A DNA stretch of 64,000 bases. It comes from Paractinoplanes aksuensis. GTDB taxonomy: Bacteria; Actinomycetota; Actinomycetes; Mycobacteriales; Micromonosporaceae. Made by a program: the position numbers and the translations under genes. Below, in pieces: positions 9,834 through 18,654 of this stretch. Position 1 is the stretch's first letter. The number at the start of each line of letters is the position of its first letter. The notes under the pieces were generated by a model. That model was not told where the DNA came from. It was given only the letters and a program-made list of their open reading frames with translations, and searched no databases. Location: contig NZ_JAMYJR010000013.1 in assembly GCF_024137025.1 (NCBI RefSeq), forward strand, positions 310,001 to 374,000, given 5' to 3'.

Positions 9834-11777
9834 GTGTTCCGTACCCGAGTAACAGCAGGCCTGGCCGCGGTGCTGGGCCTGATCCTGGCGCTGCCACCAA
9901 CGGCCGCAACCGCAGCTGATCCGCCGGCAGAAGCCGCAGCCGCCCCCGGCTCCGACTGGCTGCACGTCAACGGCAACCAGATCGTCGACGCCGCCGGCAA
10001 CCCGGTCTGGCTCACCGGCGTCAACTGGTTCGGCTTCAACGCGTCCGAGCGCGTCTTCCACGGCCTCTGGTCAGCCAACATCACCGAGATCACCCGGTCG
10101 ATGAGCCAGCGCGGCATCAACATCGTGCGGGTGCCGATCTCGACCCAGCTGCTGCTGGAGTGGAAGAACGGTCAGGCCGCCGCGCCCAACGTCAACACGT
10201 ACGCCAATCCGGAGCTGGCCGGTCTCGACAGCCTCGAGATCTTCGAGTTCTGGCTGGACCTCTGTGAGACGTACGGGATCAAGGTTCTTCTCGACGTGCA
10301 CTCGGCCGAGGCTGACAACTCGGGGCACATCCACCCGGTCTGGTACAAGGGCACGGTCACGCCGGAGCTTTACTACCAGGCGTGGGAATGGGCCGCGACC
10401 CGCTGGAAGACCAACGACACGGTCGTCGCCTTCGACCTCAAGAACGAACCGCACGGTACGCCCAATGACACCACCCGCGCCAAGTGGGACAACTCGACCG
10501 ACATCGACAACTGGAAGAACACGGCCGAGACCGCGGCCCGCCGCATCCTGGCCATCAACCCGGACGTGCTGATCCTGGTCGAGGGCAACGAGGTCTACCC
10601 GCGCGAGGGCAAGACCTGGAACTCGCCCAACACGAACCCCGACCTCTCGCCGAACTATTACTACAACTGGTGGGGTGGCAACCTCCGCGGCGTACGGGAC
10701 TATCCGATCAACCTGGGGGCCAACCAGGACCAGCTCGTGTATTCCCCGCACGACTACGGTCCGCTCGTGTTCAACCAGCCGTGGTTCGACAAGCCGTTCG
10801 ACAAGGCCTCGCTGACCAACGACGTGTGGCGGCCCAACTGGTTCTACCTGCACGAGAACGGCACCGCGCCGCTGCTGATCGGCGAGTGGGGCGGCCGCCT
10901 GGGCCAGGACGCGCGGCAGGACAAGTGGATGACCGCGCTGCGCGACCTGATCGTCGAGAACAAGCTGCACCAGACGTTCTGGGTGCTCAACCCCAACTCG
11001 GGCGACACCGGCGGCCTGCTGCTGGACGACTGGAAGACCTGGGACGAGCAGAAGTACGCGCTGCTCAAACCGGCCCTGTGGCAGCACGGCGGCAAGTTCG
11101 TGAGCCTCGACCACCAGATCCCGCTGGGCGGTACGGGCAGCACGACCGGCATCAGCCTCGGCCAGCGCTACAGCGACGGCGGCGGCGAGGGTGACACCAC
11201 GGCGCCGAGCGTGCCCGGTCAGCCCGCGGCGACGAACGTGACGGCCACCGGCGCCACCCTGACCTGGGCCGCCTCGACCGACAACGTCGGGGTCACCGCG
11301 TACGACGTGCTGCGGGGCGGCTCGGTCGTCGCGACCGTCTCGGGAACGACGTACAACGTCACGGGTCTGACCGCGTCGACCGCGTACACGTTCAGTGTCC
11401 GGGCCCGCGACGCGGCCGGTAACCTCTCGGCCGCCTCGGTCGCACGCACCGTGACCACCACGGCCGACGGCGACACGGGTGGTGATCAGGGCTGCTCGGC
11501 CACGTACAAGACGACCAGCTCGTGGACCGGGGGCTTCCAAGCCGAGGTCACCGTACGGAACACGGGCACCACCAGCAGCAGCCGGTGGACCGTCTCGTGG
11601 ACGTATCCGAGCGGCACGACCGTCGCCTCCCTGTGGAACGGCGTGCTGACCACCCCGGCCGTGACCGTGCGCAACGCCGACCACAACGGCGCCCTGGCCG
11701 CCGGCGCGAGCACGGCGTTCGGCCTGGTCGGCTCGGGCCCGGCCGCCACCCCGGCGGTGACCTGCACCTCGAGTTAG
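9834..11777 (+). CDS. Secreted GH5 endoglucanase with Fn3 and CBM2 domains
   Basis: A 647-residue secreted cellulase. A signal peptide (about 1-32) is followed by a GH5 catalytic domain (about 40-425) with acid/base Glu205 in FDLKNEPHG and nucleophile Glu351 in LLIGEWGG, then a fibronectin type III domain (about 465-545) and a C-terminal CBM2 carbohydrate-binding module (about 555-647) starting with CSATYK and ending at a matching Cys. It hydrolyses internal beta-1,4-glucan bonds, with the CBM holding the enzyme on cellulose. GGGAG at 9824-9828 selects the GTG at 9834; the longer open frame from 9132 is not coding. A CebR operator immediately upstream implies induction by cello-oligosaccharides. 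Its stop overlaps that of the convergent kinase gene by 4 bases. Confidence 0.95.
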   Translation: MFRTRVTAGLAAVLGLILALPPTAATAADPPAEAAAAPGSDWLHVNGNQIVDAAGNPVWLTGVNWFGFNASERVFHGLWSANITEITRSMSQRGINIVRVPISTQLLLEWKNGQAAAPNVNTYANPELAGLDSLEIFEFWLDLCETYGIKVLLDVHSAEADNSGHIHPVWYKGTVTPELYYQAWEWAATRWKTNDTVVAFDLKNEPHGTPNDTTRAKWDNSTDIDNWKNTAETAARRILAINPDVLILVEGNEVYPREGKTWNSPNTNPDLSPNYYYNWWGGNLRGVRDYPINLGANQDQLVYSPHDYGPLVFNQPWFDKPFDKASLTNDVWRPNWFYLHENGTAPLLIGEWGGRLGQDARQDKWMTALRDLIVENKLHQTFWVLNPNSGDTGGLLLDDWKTWDEQKYALLKPALWQHGGKFVSLDHQIPLGGTGSTTGISLGQRYSDGGGEGDTTAPSVPGQPAATNVTATGATLTWAASTDNVGVTAYDVLRGGSVVATVSGTTYNVTGLTASTAYTFSVRARDAAGNLSAASVARTVTTTADGDTGGDQGCSATYKTTSSWTGGFQAEVTVRNTGTTSSSRWTVSWTYPSGTTVASLWNGVLTTPAVTVRNADHNGALAAGASTAFGLVGSGPAATPAVTCTSS

Positions 11778-13570
11778 TGGGGCGTGGGGACCCGCGAGTG
11801 CTCGGGGACCGTGAACCAGAAGATGCTGCCACCGGTGGGGTTGGCGTCCACGCCGACGTCACCGTGGTGGCGCTCCACGATGCGGTGCACGATCGCGAGC
11901 CCCAGGCCCGTACCCGGATAGTTCTCGCTGCCGCCGACCCGGGTGAAGGCGTCGAACACGGCCGCGCGGTCGCGGTCCGGGATGCCGATGCCGTTGTCGC
12001 TGACCTCGCAGCGCCAGCGGCCACCCGGGATCGGGAACGAGCCGACCCGCACCCGCGGCTCCCGATCGGCCGGCGTGTACTTGATGGCGTTGCCGATCAG
12101 GTTGTCCAGCACCTGCCGCAGCAGCGTGGGGTCGCCGTAGACCGTCGGCAGCTCGCCGACCTCGACCGCGGCCGGGCGGTCGGCCGCCCGGTCGCGGGCC
12201 ACCTCCTCGGCCAGGCGGTGCAGGTCGACGGGAACGGTGGACATGGGCCGGTTCTCGGCCGTGGCGTAGTCGAGCAGGTCGTCGATCAGCACCCGCATGT
12301 TGTCGGCGCCCTTGCGCAGCCGGGCCAGGAAGTCGCGCTGGGTGCTGTCGAGGCGGTCGAACGCCTCCTCGTGCAGGAAGTCGGCGTACCCCATGATGCG
12401 GGCCAGCGGGCTGCGCAGATCATGGGCCACGACCCCGGCGAAGCCGACCAGCTCGGTCTCGCGCTGCCGCAGCCGGTGCTCGACCACCTCGCGCTGGGCG
12501 ATGTCGTCGCGCAGGGCCGTGGTGGCCTCTTCGACCCGGCGCAACGCCCGGTTCCGCGAGCCGACGATGCTGCCGGTCAGCGCGACCAGCAGGGCGGTGA
12601 GCACGAGCCCGATCAGCCAGGCGATCCGGTCGAGGCCGCGGTCGGTGCCGGCCAGCAGCCGTTCGGTGGCCTCGACGCGCAGGTTCCAGCTGCGCTGGGC
12701 GACCGGCACGGTGGTGTCGAGCGCGCCCACCGAGGTGTCGAGCCGTGTGTTGGGGCGGGCGCTGGCCATCGGGATGGGGTCGCCCGCGGCCCCGTCGAGC
12801 AGTGTGACCGCCACCAGGTCCCCGGCCGCGCCGGCCACCGCCTCCTGCAGGAAGTCGCCACCCCGGGTGCCGAGCACCAACCACCCCCGGAACCGCCCGA
12901 GATCGGGCGCGGTGGGGGAGGTGGAGTACACCGGAGCCACGAACACGAACGACAACTGCCGGCGTTCCGGCGGCAGGCCGGCGTCCTTGAGCAACCGGTA
13001 GGTGCGGCTGACGGTCACCCGGCGGTCCTGCTCGGCGATGTCCATGGCCTCCACCGCCTCGACCGAGCGTGAGAGGTCGAGCCCGGCCGAGTTGCCCGTG
13101 TTGTCCAGCGACTTGTCGAGCACGGCGAACCGGTGCATGCCCGAACCGGTCGGACGCAGCTTGAGATCGGGCGAGCCGAGCTTGTGCCACCGGTCCTGCA
13201 GGGCCGTCACGTCCGAGTCCCGGGCCGGCACGACGAAGGCCAGCCCGGTGGCGCCGGGCAGCCGCTGCCGGTCGACGGCGGCGGTGATCGCGGTGAATTC
13301 GGCCGTCTCGAGCTGGGACTGGGCTCCCACGGCGGCGGCCAGGTCGGTCAGCGAGGTGACGTACCGGTTGACCTCGGCCGCGATGGCCTGGGCGATGATC
13401 GACGTCCGCTGGGTCAGGGCGCGGTCGAGCCGGTCCTGCTCGATCCGGCTCAGGGCCAGCGCGGCCAGGCCGGTGCCGACCAGCCCGACCGCCGCCACCA
13501 GCACCAGCACCACCACAGAACGGTTCACCCCGGTCCACCACGGGCTGTGGGCGGCGGCACTCCGGATCAC
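11774..13570 (-). CDS. Sensor histidine kinase with CHASE-like extracellular domain
   Basis: A 598-residue membrane kinase. TM1 (about 18-42) is followed by an extracytoplasmic region of about 280 residues that resembles a CHASE domain (GATGLAFVVPARD, then ...PVYSTSPT), TM2 (about 325-347), a HisKA dimerisation domain with phospho-acceptor His383 in GVVAHDLRSPL, and an HATPase domain (about 485-590) with N box DNLIGNAIKYTP, G1 DNGIGIPD and G2 GTGLGLAI. CHASE domains bind small extracellular ligands. No response regulator lies beside it; the gene is convergent with the cellulase and divergent from ku. The start at 13570 gives a short cytoplasmic tail before TM1. Confidence 0.9.
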   Translation of the reverse strand: MIRSAAAHSPWWTGVNRSVVVLVLVAAVGLVGTGLAALALSRIEQDRLDRALTQRTSIIAQAIAAEVNRYVTSLTDLAAAVGAQSQLETAEFTAITAAVDRQRLPGATGLAFVVPARDSDVTALQDRWHKLGSPDLKLRPTGSGMHRFAVLDKSLDNTGNSAGLDLSRSVEAVEAMDIAEQDRRVTVSRTYRLLKDAGLPPERRQLSFVFVAPVYSTSPTAPDLGRFRGWLVLGTRGGDFLQEAVAGAAGDLVAVTLLDGAAGDPIPMASARPNTRLDTSVGALDTTVPVAQRSWNLRVEATERLLAGTDRGLDRIAWLIGLVLTALLVALTGSIVGSRNRALRRVEEATTALRDDIAQREVVEHRLRQRETELVGFAGVVAHDLRSPLARIMGYADFLHEEAFDRLDSTQRDFLARLRKGADNMRVLIDDLLDYATAENRPMSTVPVDLHRLAEEVARDRAADRPAAVEVGELPTVYGDPTLLRQVLDNLIGNAIKYTPADREPRVRVGSFPIPGGRWRCEVSDNGIGIPDRDRAAVFDAFTRVGGSENYPGTGLGLAIVHRIVERHHGDVGVDANPTGGSIFWFTVPEHSRVPTPH

Positions 13571-13645
13571 ATTTTCCGACGTTACGCCGGATATGCGGAC
13601 CGCATGCCGGGTTCAGTCAGGCTTTTGCCGGGTATTCAGGCCGCC

Positions 13646-14638
13646 ATGGCTCGACCCATCTGGACCGGCGCGATCACTTTCGGCCTGGTGTCCGTGCCCG
13701 TGGCGATGTACTCGGCCACGCACGAGCACGACGTGGGCTTCCACCAGTTCGAGAAGGGCACGGCGGACCGCATCCGGTATCGGCGGGTCAATGAGCGTAC
13801 GGGCAAGGAAGTCGACTTCGACGACATCGTCAAGGGCGCCGACGTCGGCGGCGGCGACTACGTGATGCTCGACCAGGACGAGCTGGACTCGGTCGCGCCC
13901 GGCCGCTCGCGCAGCCTCGACATCCACCGGTTCGTCGAGCTGGCCGAGATCGACCCGTTGTACTACCAGAAGACGTACTGGCTCGGCCCTGGAAGTGAAG
14001 AAACCGCCAAGGTGTACGGCCTGCTGCGCGACGCGATGGCCGACACCGGCCGGGCCGCCATCGGCACGCTGGTCATGCGGGGCAAGGAATACCTGACGAC
14101 GATCCGCGCCGACGGCACGCTGCTGGTGTTGCAGACGATGTTCTTCGCCGACGAGGTGCGCGACCCCAAGGACCAGCTGGACGAGCTGCCTCGCCGCAAC
14201 ACGGCCAAACCAGCCGAGATGCACATGGCCCAGCAGCTGATCGACTCGATGTCGGGCCCATGGAAGCCGGCCGACTTCCGCGACACCTACACCGACCGCG
14301 TCAACAAACTGATCAAGGCCAAGCACAAGGGCAAAGAAATCAAGACGGCCGACCCCGCCCCCGACCCGACAGCCGCCTCCGACCTCTTCGAGGTCCTGCG
14401 CCGCAGCGTCGAAGCCGCCTCGAAGCGCCGCACCACCACCGCCGCCGCCGCCGCCGGCAAAGCGAAGCCCGCACCCGCCCGCAAGGCGAAGCCCGCCACC
14501 GCGAAAGCCGACCTCAAGGACCTGTCGAAAACCGACCTGGTCAAGCTGGCCCGCGACCTCGACGTGCCCGGCCGCTCGAAACTGGCCCGCCCCGACCTCG
14601 AGAAAGCAGTCCGCAAGGCCCAGCGCAAAGCCGCCTAG
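13646..14638 (+). CDS. ku: Ku protein (non-homologous end joining)
   Basis: A 330-residue bacterial Ku that forms a homodimeric ring on DNA double-strand ends and recruits ligase D. MARPIWTGAITFGLVSVPV is the classical Ku N-terminus, and the Ku core runs to about residue 255 (YYQKTYWLGP, ETAKVYGLLRDAM, LPRRN). The last 70 residues are a Lys/Ala/Pro-rich tail ending in a SAP/Rho-N-like helical motif (LSKTDLVKLARDLDVPGRSK), as in other actinobacterial Ku proteins with DNA-binding tails. The ATG at 13646 is fixed by homology; the open frame from 13133 overlaps the kinase gene. No ligD gene is within the window. It is convergent with the acetyltransferase at 14635 (4-base stop overlap). Confidence 0.96.
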   Translation: MARPIWTGAITFGLVSVPVAMYSATHEHDVGFHQFEKGTADRIRYRRVNERTGKEVDFDDIVKGADVGGGDYVMLDQDELDSVAPGRSRSLDIHRFVELAEIDPLYYQKTYWLGPGSEETAKVYGLLRDAMADTGRAAIGTLVMRGKEYLTTIRADGTLLVLQTMFFADEVRDPKDQLDELPRRNTAKPAEMHMAQQLIDSMSGPWKPADFRDTYTDRVNKLIKAKHKGKEIKTADPAPDPTAASDLFEVLRRSVEAASKRRTTTAAAAAGKAKPAPARKAKPATAKADLKDLSKTDLVKLARDLDVPGRSKLARPDLEKAVRKAQRKAA

Positions 14639-15237
14639 CGCTCGGTCAGAACGCCGCCGGTTTCCACGTATTCGGTGCCGGTTTCGGGGCAGAGCCAGGT
14701 GTTGTCGCCCGTGGGGGTCAACGGGCGGCCGGCGCGGCCGACCCAGCCGATGCGGCGGGCGGGGACGCCGACCACGAGGGCGAAGTCGGGGACGTCTTTT
14801 GTTACTACGGCGCCGGCGGCGACCAGGGCCCAGCGGCCCACCGTGACCGGGGCGACGCAGACGGCTCGGGCGCCGATGGCGGCGCCCTCGCCGATGGTGA
14901 CGCCGACGGCGGTCCAGTCGTCGCCGGACTTCAGGCGGCCGTCGGGGGTCACCGCGCGGGGGTACTCGTCGTTGGTCAGGACTGCGGCCGGGCCGATGAA
15001 GACGCCGTCGGCGAGGCGGGCCGGTTCGTACACGAGGGCGTGGTTCTGCAGTTTCACGTTGTGGCCGAGGGTGACGCCGGGGCCGACGTAGGCGCCCCGG
15101 CCCACGTTGCAGTTCTCGCCCAGGGTGGCGTCCTCGCGGATCTGGGCCAGGTGCCAGATCCGGGTGCCCGCCCCGATTTCGGCGCGTTCGTCCACGTCGG
15201 CCGTCGGGGCCACGGTCACGCCCTCGCGGTTGCTCAT
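14635..15237 (-). CDS. WbpD-like UDP-sugar N-acetyltransferase (hexapeptide repeat)
   Basis: A 200-residue left-handed beta-helix acetyltransferase. Hexapeptide repeats run from about residue 10 to 160 (IGAGTRIWHLAQIREDATLG, CNVGRGAYVGPGVTLG, VKLQNHALVYEPARL), and VFIGPAAVLTNDEYPR matches the active-site loop of the WbpD/WlbB group. Those enzymes acetylate the 3-amino group of UDP-GlcNAc3NA with acetyl-CoA. The C-terminal tail contains a small Cys-containing segment (WLCPETGTEY). It opens the polysaccharide locus and is divergent from the WbpB-like dehydrogenase at 15510, the enzyme two steps earlier in the same pathway; that pairing is the main support for the assignment. Confidence 0.85.
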   Translation of the reverse strand: MSNREGVTVAPTADVDERAEIGAGTRIWHLAQIREDATLGENCNVGRGAYVGPGVTLGHNVKLQNHALVYEPARLADGVFIGPAAVLTNDEYPRAVTPDGRLKSGDDWTAVGVTIGEGAAIGARAVCVAPVTVGRWALVAAGAVVTKDVPDFALVVGVPARRIGWVGRAGRPLTPTGDNTWLCPETGTEYVETGGVLTER

Positions 15238-15509
15238 CGGCGGTCCTTTCCGGACTGGAATTGACGGGCCAGCTTAGTGACTGCACCGGTCTCGGCGACA
15301 CCGGAACATCGACAGTTCGGCTCACTTCCGTCCGATGGTCGGCGTCCGGTCCGGCCGTCAGGCCGATCGGGTCGGCCGAAGGTACCGCGCGCCCTCCCGG
15401 CTTCCGACGGTTTTCCGGCACTTCTCTTCCGGCGGACGGCAACGCATCGATAGCTTTCCGTCGAAGCACCGTCCACCGTGCACGAAACGCCCAACGAAAC
15501 GGGATATCC

Positions 15510-16574
15510 GTGACTGTTTCACCAACCGCCCCGATCGGCGTCGCCGTCGTCGGAGCCGGGTACTGGGGCCCCAACCTCGTCCGCAACTTCCAGGCCGCGC
15601 CGGCGTTCCGGCTGCGGTGGCTGTGCGATCTGGACGTCGACCGGGCCCGCCGGGTCCTCGGCGGCTACTCGACCGTGCAGGTCACCGCGCACCTCGACGA
15701 GGTGCTGGCCGACCCCGAGGTGCACGCCGTCGCCATCGCCACCCCGGCCGGCACGCATCTGCCGGTCGCGCTGGCCGCCCTGCGCGCCGGCAAGCACGTC
15801 CTGGTCGAGAAGCCGCTCGCGGCCACGTACGCCGAGGGTCTCGAACTGGTCGAAGAGGCCACGAACCGGGGACTGACGCTCATGTGCGACCACACCTACT
15901 GCTACACCCCGGCCGTGCTGCGCATCCGCGAGCTGCTGCACTCGGGCGAGCTGGGCGAACTGCACTTCCTGGACTCGGTGCGGATCAATCTGGGCCTGGT
16001 GCAACGGGACATCGACGTCGTCTGGGACCTCGCGCCGCACGACCTGTCCATCCTCGACTTCGTTCTTCCCCCGGGCGTACGACCGGTGGCCGTGGCCGCG
16101 CACGGGGCCGACGGCATCGGCGCCGGCCGGGCCTGCGTGGCCTATCTGACGCTGGAACTGAACAACGGCGCCATCGCCCACATCCACGTCAACTGGCTGT
16201 CCCCGGTCAAGATCCGCACGACGATCGTCGGCGGCTCGAAGCGCACCCTGGTCTGGGACGACCTGAACCCGAGCCAGCGCATCGCCGTCTACGACCGTGG
16301 GGTCGATGTGGCCTCGCCCGACGAGCTGGGCGCCGACGAGCGCCGCGACATGCTGGTGTCGTACCGCTCGGGCGACATGGTGGCGCCCGCCCTGGTCGAG
16401 CGAGAAGCCCTGCGGACCATGGTGGACGAGTACGCCCGGGCCATCACGACGGGAACTCCGGCCCTGACCGACGGGCGGGCGGGTCTGCGCGTACTGGAAA
16501 TTCTGCGGGCAGCCTCGGTCAGCCTGACCGAGGGCGGCACGATGATCAAACTCGACGAAGGGCGTATGGCGTGA
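15510..16574 (+). CDS. Gfo/Idh/MocA dehydrogenase, WbpB/WlbA-like
   Basis: A 354-residue NAD-dependent oxidoreductase. The Rossmann motif GAGYWG is at residues 15-20 and the catalytic EKP motif (Lys101 in VLVEKPLA) is present; the C-terminal alpha/beta domain holds WDLAPHDLSILDF. In the WbpB/WlbA group such enzymes oxidise C3 of UDP-GlcNAcA to give the 3-keto sugar for an aminotransferase. It starts with GTG at 15510 (no strong ribosome site visible) and ends by overlapping the next gene (GTGA). It heads the plus-strand operon that continues to the flippase at 25645. The substrate is inferred from the nearby WbpD-, WbpE- and WbpI-like genes. Confidence 0.85.
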   Translation: MTVSPTAPIGVAVVGAGYWGPNLVRNFQAAPAFRLRWLCDLDVDRARRVLGGYSTVQVTAHLDEVLADPEVHAVAIATPAGTHLPVALAALRAGKHVLVEKPLAATYAEGLELVEEATNRGLTLMCDHTYCYTPAVLRIRELLHSGELGELHFLDSVRINLGLVQRDIDVVWDLAPHDLSILDFVLPPGVRPVAVAAHGADGIGAGRACVAYLTLELNNGAIAHIHVNWLSPVKIRTTIVGGSKRTLVWDDLNPSQRIAVYDRGVDVASPDELGADERRDMLVSYRSGDMVAPALVEREALRTMVDEYARAITTGTPALTDGRAGLRVLEILRAASVSLTEGGTMIKLDEGRMA

Positions 16575-17536
16575 CGGGCGTGCAGATCGAGGGCGCACGG
16601 GCCCTCGTCACGGGCGGGGCGGGCACGATCGGCTCGCACGTCGTCGACGAGCTGGTGCGCGGGGGCGCGGCCGAGATCGTCGTGCTCGACAACTTCGTAC
16701 GCGGGCGCCGGGCGAACTTGACCTGGGCCCTGGACAACGGGAACGTGACGCTGATCGAGGGCGACATCCGTGACCGCGACCTGGTGAAAGAAAGCACCGA
16801 CGGTCAAGACCTGGTCTTCCACCTGGCCGCCATCCGGATCACGCAGTGCGCCGAGGAGCCCCGGCTGGCCAACGAGGTGCTGGTCGACGGCACGTTCAAC
16901 GTGGTCGAGGCGGCGGCCGAGGCGGGCGTCAAGAAGCTGATCGCGTCCTCGTCGGCCTCGGTCTACGGCCTGGCCGAGCAGTTCCCGACGACCGAGCGCC
17001 ACCACCCGTACAACAACGACACGTTCTACGGCGCGGCCAAGGCGTTCAACGAGGCCACGCTGCGCAGCTTCCACGCCATGAAGGGCCTCGACTACGTCGC
17101 CCTGCGCTACTTCAACGTGTACGGGCCTCGGATGGACATCTACGGCCTTTACACCGAGGTGCTGATCCGCTGGATGGAGCGCATCGAGTCGGGCACGCCA
17201 CCGCTGATCCTGGGCGACGGCCTGGCCACGATGGACTTCGTGCACGTGGCCGACATCGCAAGGGCCAACATCCTGGCCGCCCGGGCCGACGTCACCGACG
17301 AGGTGTTCAACATCGCCAGCGGCACCGAGACCAGCCTGCGCGAGCTGGCCCAGGCGCTGAGCGACGTGATGAAGAGCGACCTCGAGCCCGAGTTCGGCCC
17401 GGCCCGCGCGGTCAACGGCGTCACCCGCCGCCTGGCCGACACCAGCGCCGCCGCCGACCAGCTCGGCTTCCGCGCTTCGCTGACCCTGCACGAGGGCCTC
17501 GAGGGCCTCGTCGACTGGTGGCGGTCCTCGAAATGA
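16571..17536 (+). CDS. NAD-dependent sugar epimerase/dehydratase (extended SDR)
   Basis: A 321-residue extended short-chain dehydrogenase. The dinucleotide motif is TGGAGTIGSH (Thr replaces the usual Phe), followed by the HLAA segment, the active-site SSSASVYG and the catalytic pair Tyr153/Lys157 in FYGAAK, then RYFNVYGPR. These features fit UDP-sugar 4-epimerases or 4,6-dehydratases; the exact reaction cannot be read. Starting GTG overlaps the upstream stop (GTGA), and its end overlaps the aminotransferase start (ATGA), so the four genes 15510-19277 are probably translationally coupled. It may supply the keto sugar for the aminotransferase at 17533. Confidence 0.85.
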   Translation: MTGVQIEGARALVTGGAGTIGSHVVDELVRGGAAEIVVLDNFVRGRRANLTWALDNGNVTLIEGDIRDRDLVKESTDGQDLVFHLAAIRITQCAEEPRLANEVLVDGTFNVVEAAAEAGVKKLIASSSASVYGLAEQFPTTERHHPYNNDTFYGAAKAFNEATLRSFHAMKGLDYVALRYFNVYGPRMDIYGLYTEVLIRWMERIESGTPPLILGDGLATMDFVHVADIARANILAARADVTDEVFNIASGTETSLRELAQALSDVMKSDLEPEFGPARAVNGVTRRLADTSAAADQLGFRASLTLHEGLEGLVDWWRSSK

Positions 17537-18654
17537 TCCCCGTGATGATTCCGCACCTCGGCGAGGAGGAGGCCCAGGCCGCCGCGGACGCCGTCCGCTC
17601 CGGCTGGGTGGCGCAGGGCCCGCGGGTCAAGCAGTTCGAGCAGGAGTTCGCGGCGCTCGTGGGCGCGTCCCACGGCGTGGCCACCAGTTCCTGCACCACC
17701 GCGCTGCACCTGGCGCTCGTGCTGCTCGGCATCAAGCCGGGCGACGAGGTCGTCGTCCCGTCGTTCTCGTTCATCGCCACCGCCAACGCGGTCCGCTATG
17801 TCGGCGCGACTCCGGTCTTCGCCGATGTCGACCTGGCCACGGGCAACATCACGGTCGAAACCATTGATTCCGTACGTACGCCGAGAACTCGCGCGGTCAT
17901 CGCCGTGCACCAGGGCGGCGTCCCGTTCGATACGGCCGCGCTGCGTAAAGCGGCCGACGGCTGGGGTGTCCACCTGGTCGAGGACGCGGCGTGCGCGGCC
18001 GGGTCCACGGCGTACGGGCAGCCCGCGGGGACCGGAGCGGCCGTCGCCGCCTGGTCGTTCCACCCGCGCAAGCTGCTCACCACGGGCGAGGGCGGCATGG
18101 TCACGGTCGACGACGCTCTTTTCGCCGGGCGTCTGCGGCGGCTGCGCGAACACGGGATGAACGTCTCCGCTGCCGACCGCCACGCCAGCTCCCAGCCGGT
18201 GCTCGAGGCCTACCTGGAGACGGCGTTCAACTACCGGATGACCGACATCCAGGCCGCGATCGGCTTGGTGCAGCTCGGCCGCCTGCCCGGCCTGGTCGCG
18301 CAGCGCCGTTCGCTCGCCACCCGGTATCACGAACTACTGGCCGACATCGAAGGTCTGGTGCCGGTGCGCGACCCCGCGTACGGCCAGACCAACTACCAGT
18401 CGTTCTGGGTGCTGCTCGACGGCTTCAAGACCACCCGCGACGAGGTGCTGGCCGAACTGGCCACCCGGGGCGTCTCGGCCCGGCGCGGCATCATGGCCGC
18501 GCACCTCGAGCCCGCGTACGCCGATATCACCCCGCCCCCGCTGCCGGTCACCGAGCGGCTGACCCGCAACTCGCTGATCCTGCCCCTGCACCACAAGCTC
18601 ACCGCCGACGACCAGGAGCACATCGTCTCCGTCCTGCGCGGGCTGTCCCGGTGA
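17533..18654 (+). CDS. DegT/DnrJ/EryC1 sugar aminotransferase
   Basis: A 373-residue PLP-dependent aminotransferase of the DegT/DnrJ/EryC1/StrS family, which converts a nucleotide keto sugar to an amino sugar using glutamate. It shows SGWVAQGPRVKQFE at the N-terminus, TSSCTTALHLAL, the VEDAACAAG segment and the Schiff-base Lys180 in FHPRKLLTTGEGG, followed by NYRMTDIQAAIG. The sequence is closer to the 4-aminotransferase (PglE/PseC/perosamine) branch than to WbpE. It overlaps the preceding SDR by ATGA and the following acetyltransferase by GTGA; an aminotransferase directly followed by a NeuD/PglD-type acetyltransferase suggests production of a 4-acetamido-4,6-dideoxy sugar. Confidence 0.88.
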   Translation: MIPVMIPHLGEEEAQAAADAVRSGWVAQGPRVKQFEQEFAALVGASHGVATSSCTTALHLALVLLGIKPGDEVVVPSFSFIATANAVRYVGATPVFADVDLATGNITVETIDSVRTPRTRAVIAVHQGGVPFDTAALRKAADGWGVHLVEDAACAAGSTAYGQPAGTGAAVAAWSFHPRKLLTTGEGGMVTVDDALFAGRLRRLREHGMNVSAADRHASSQPVLEAYLETAFNYRMTDIQAAIGLVQLGRLPGLVAQRRSLATRYHELLADIEGLVPVRDPAYGQTNYQSFWVLLDGFKTTRDEVLAELATRGVSARRGIMAAHLEPAYADITPPPLPVTERLTRNSLILPLHHKLTADDQEHIVSVLRGLSR

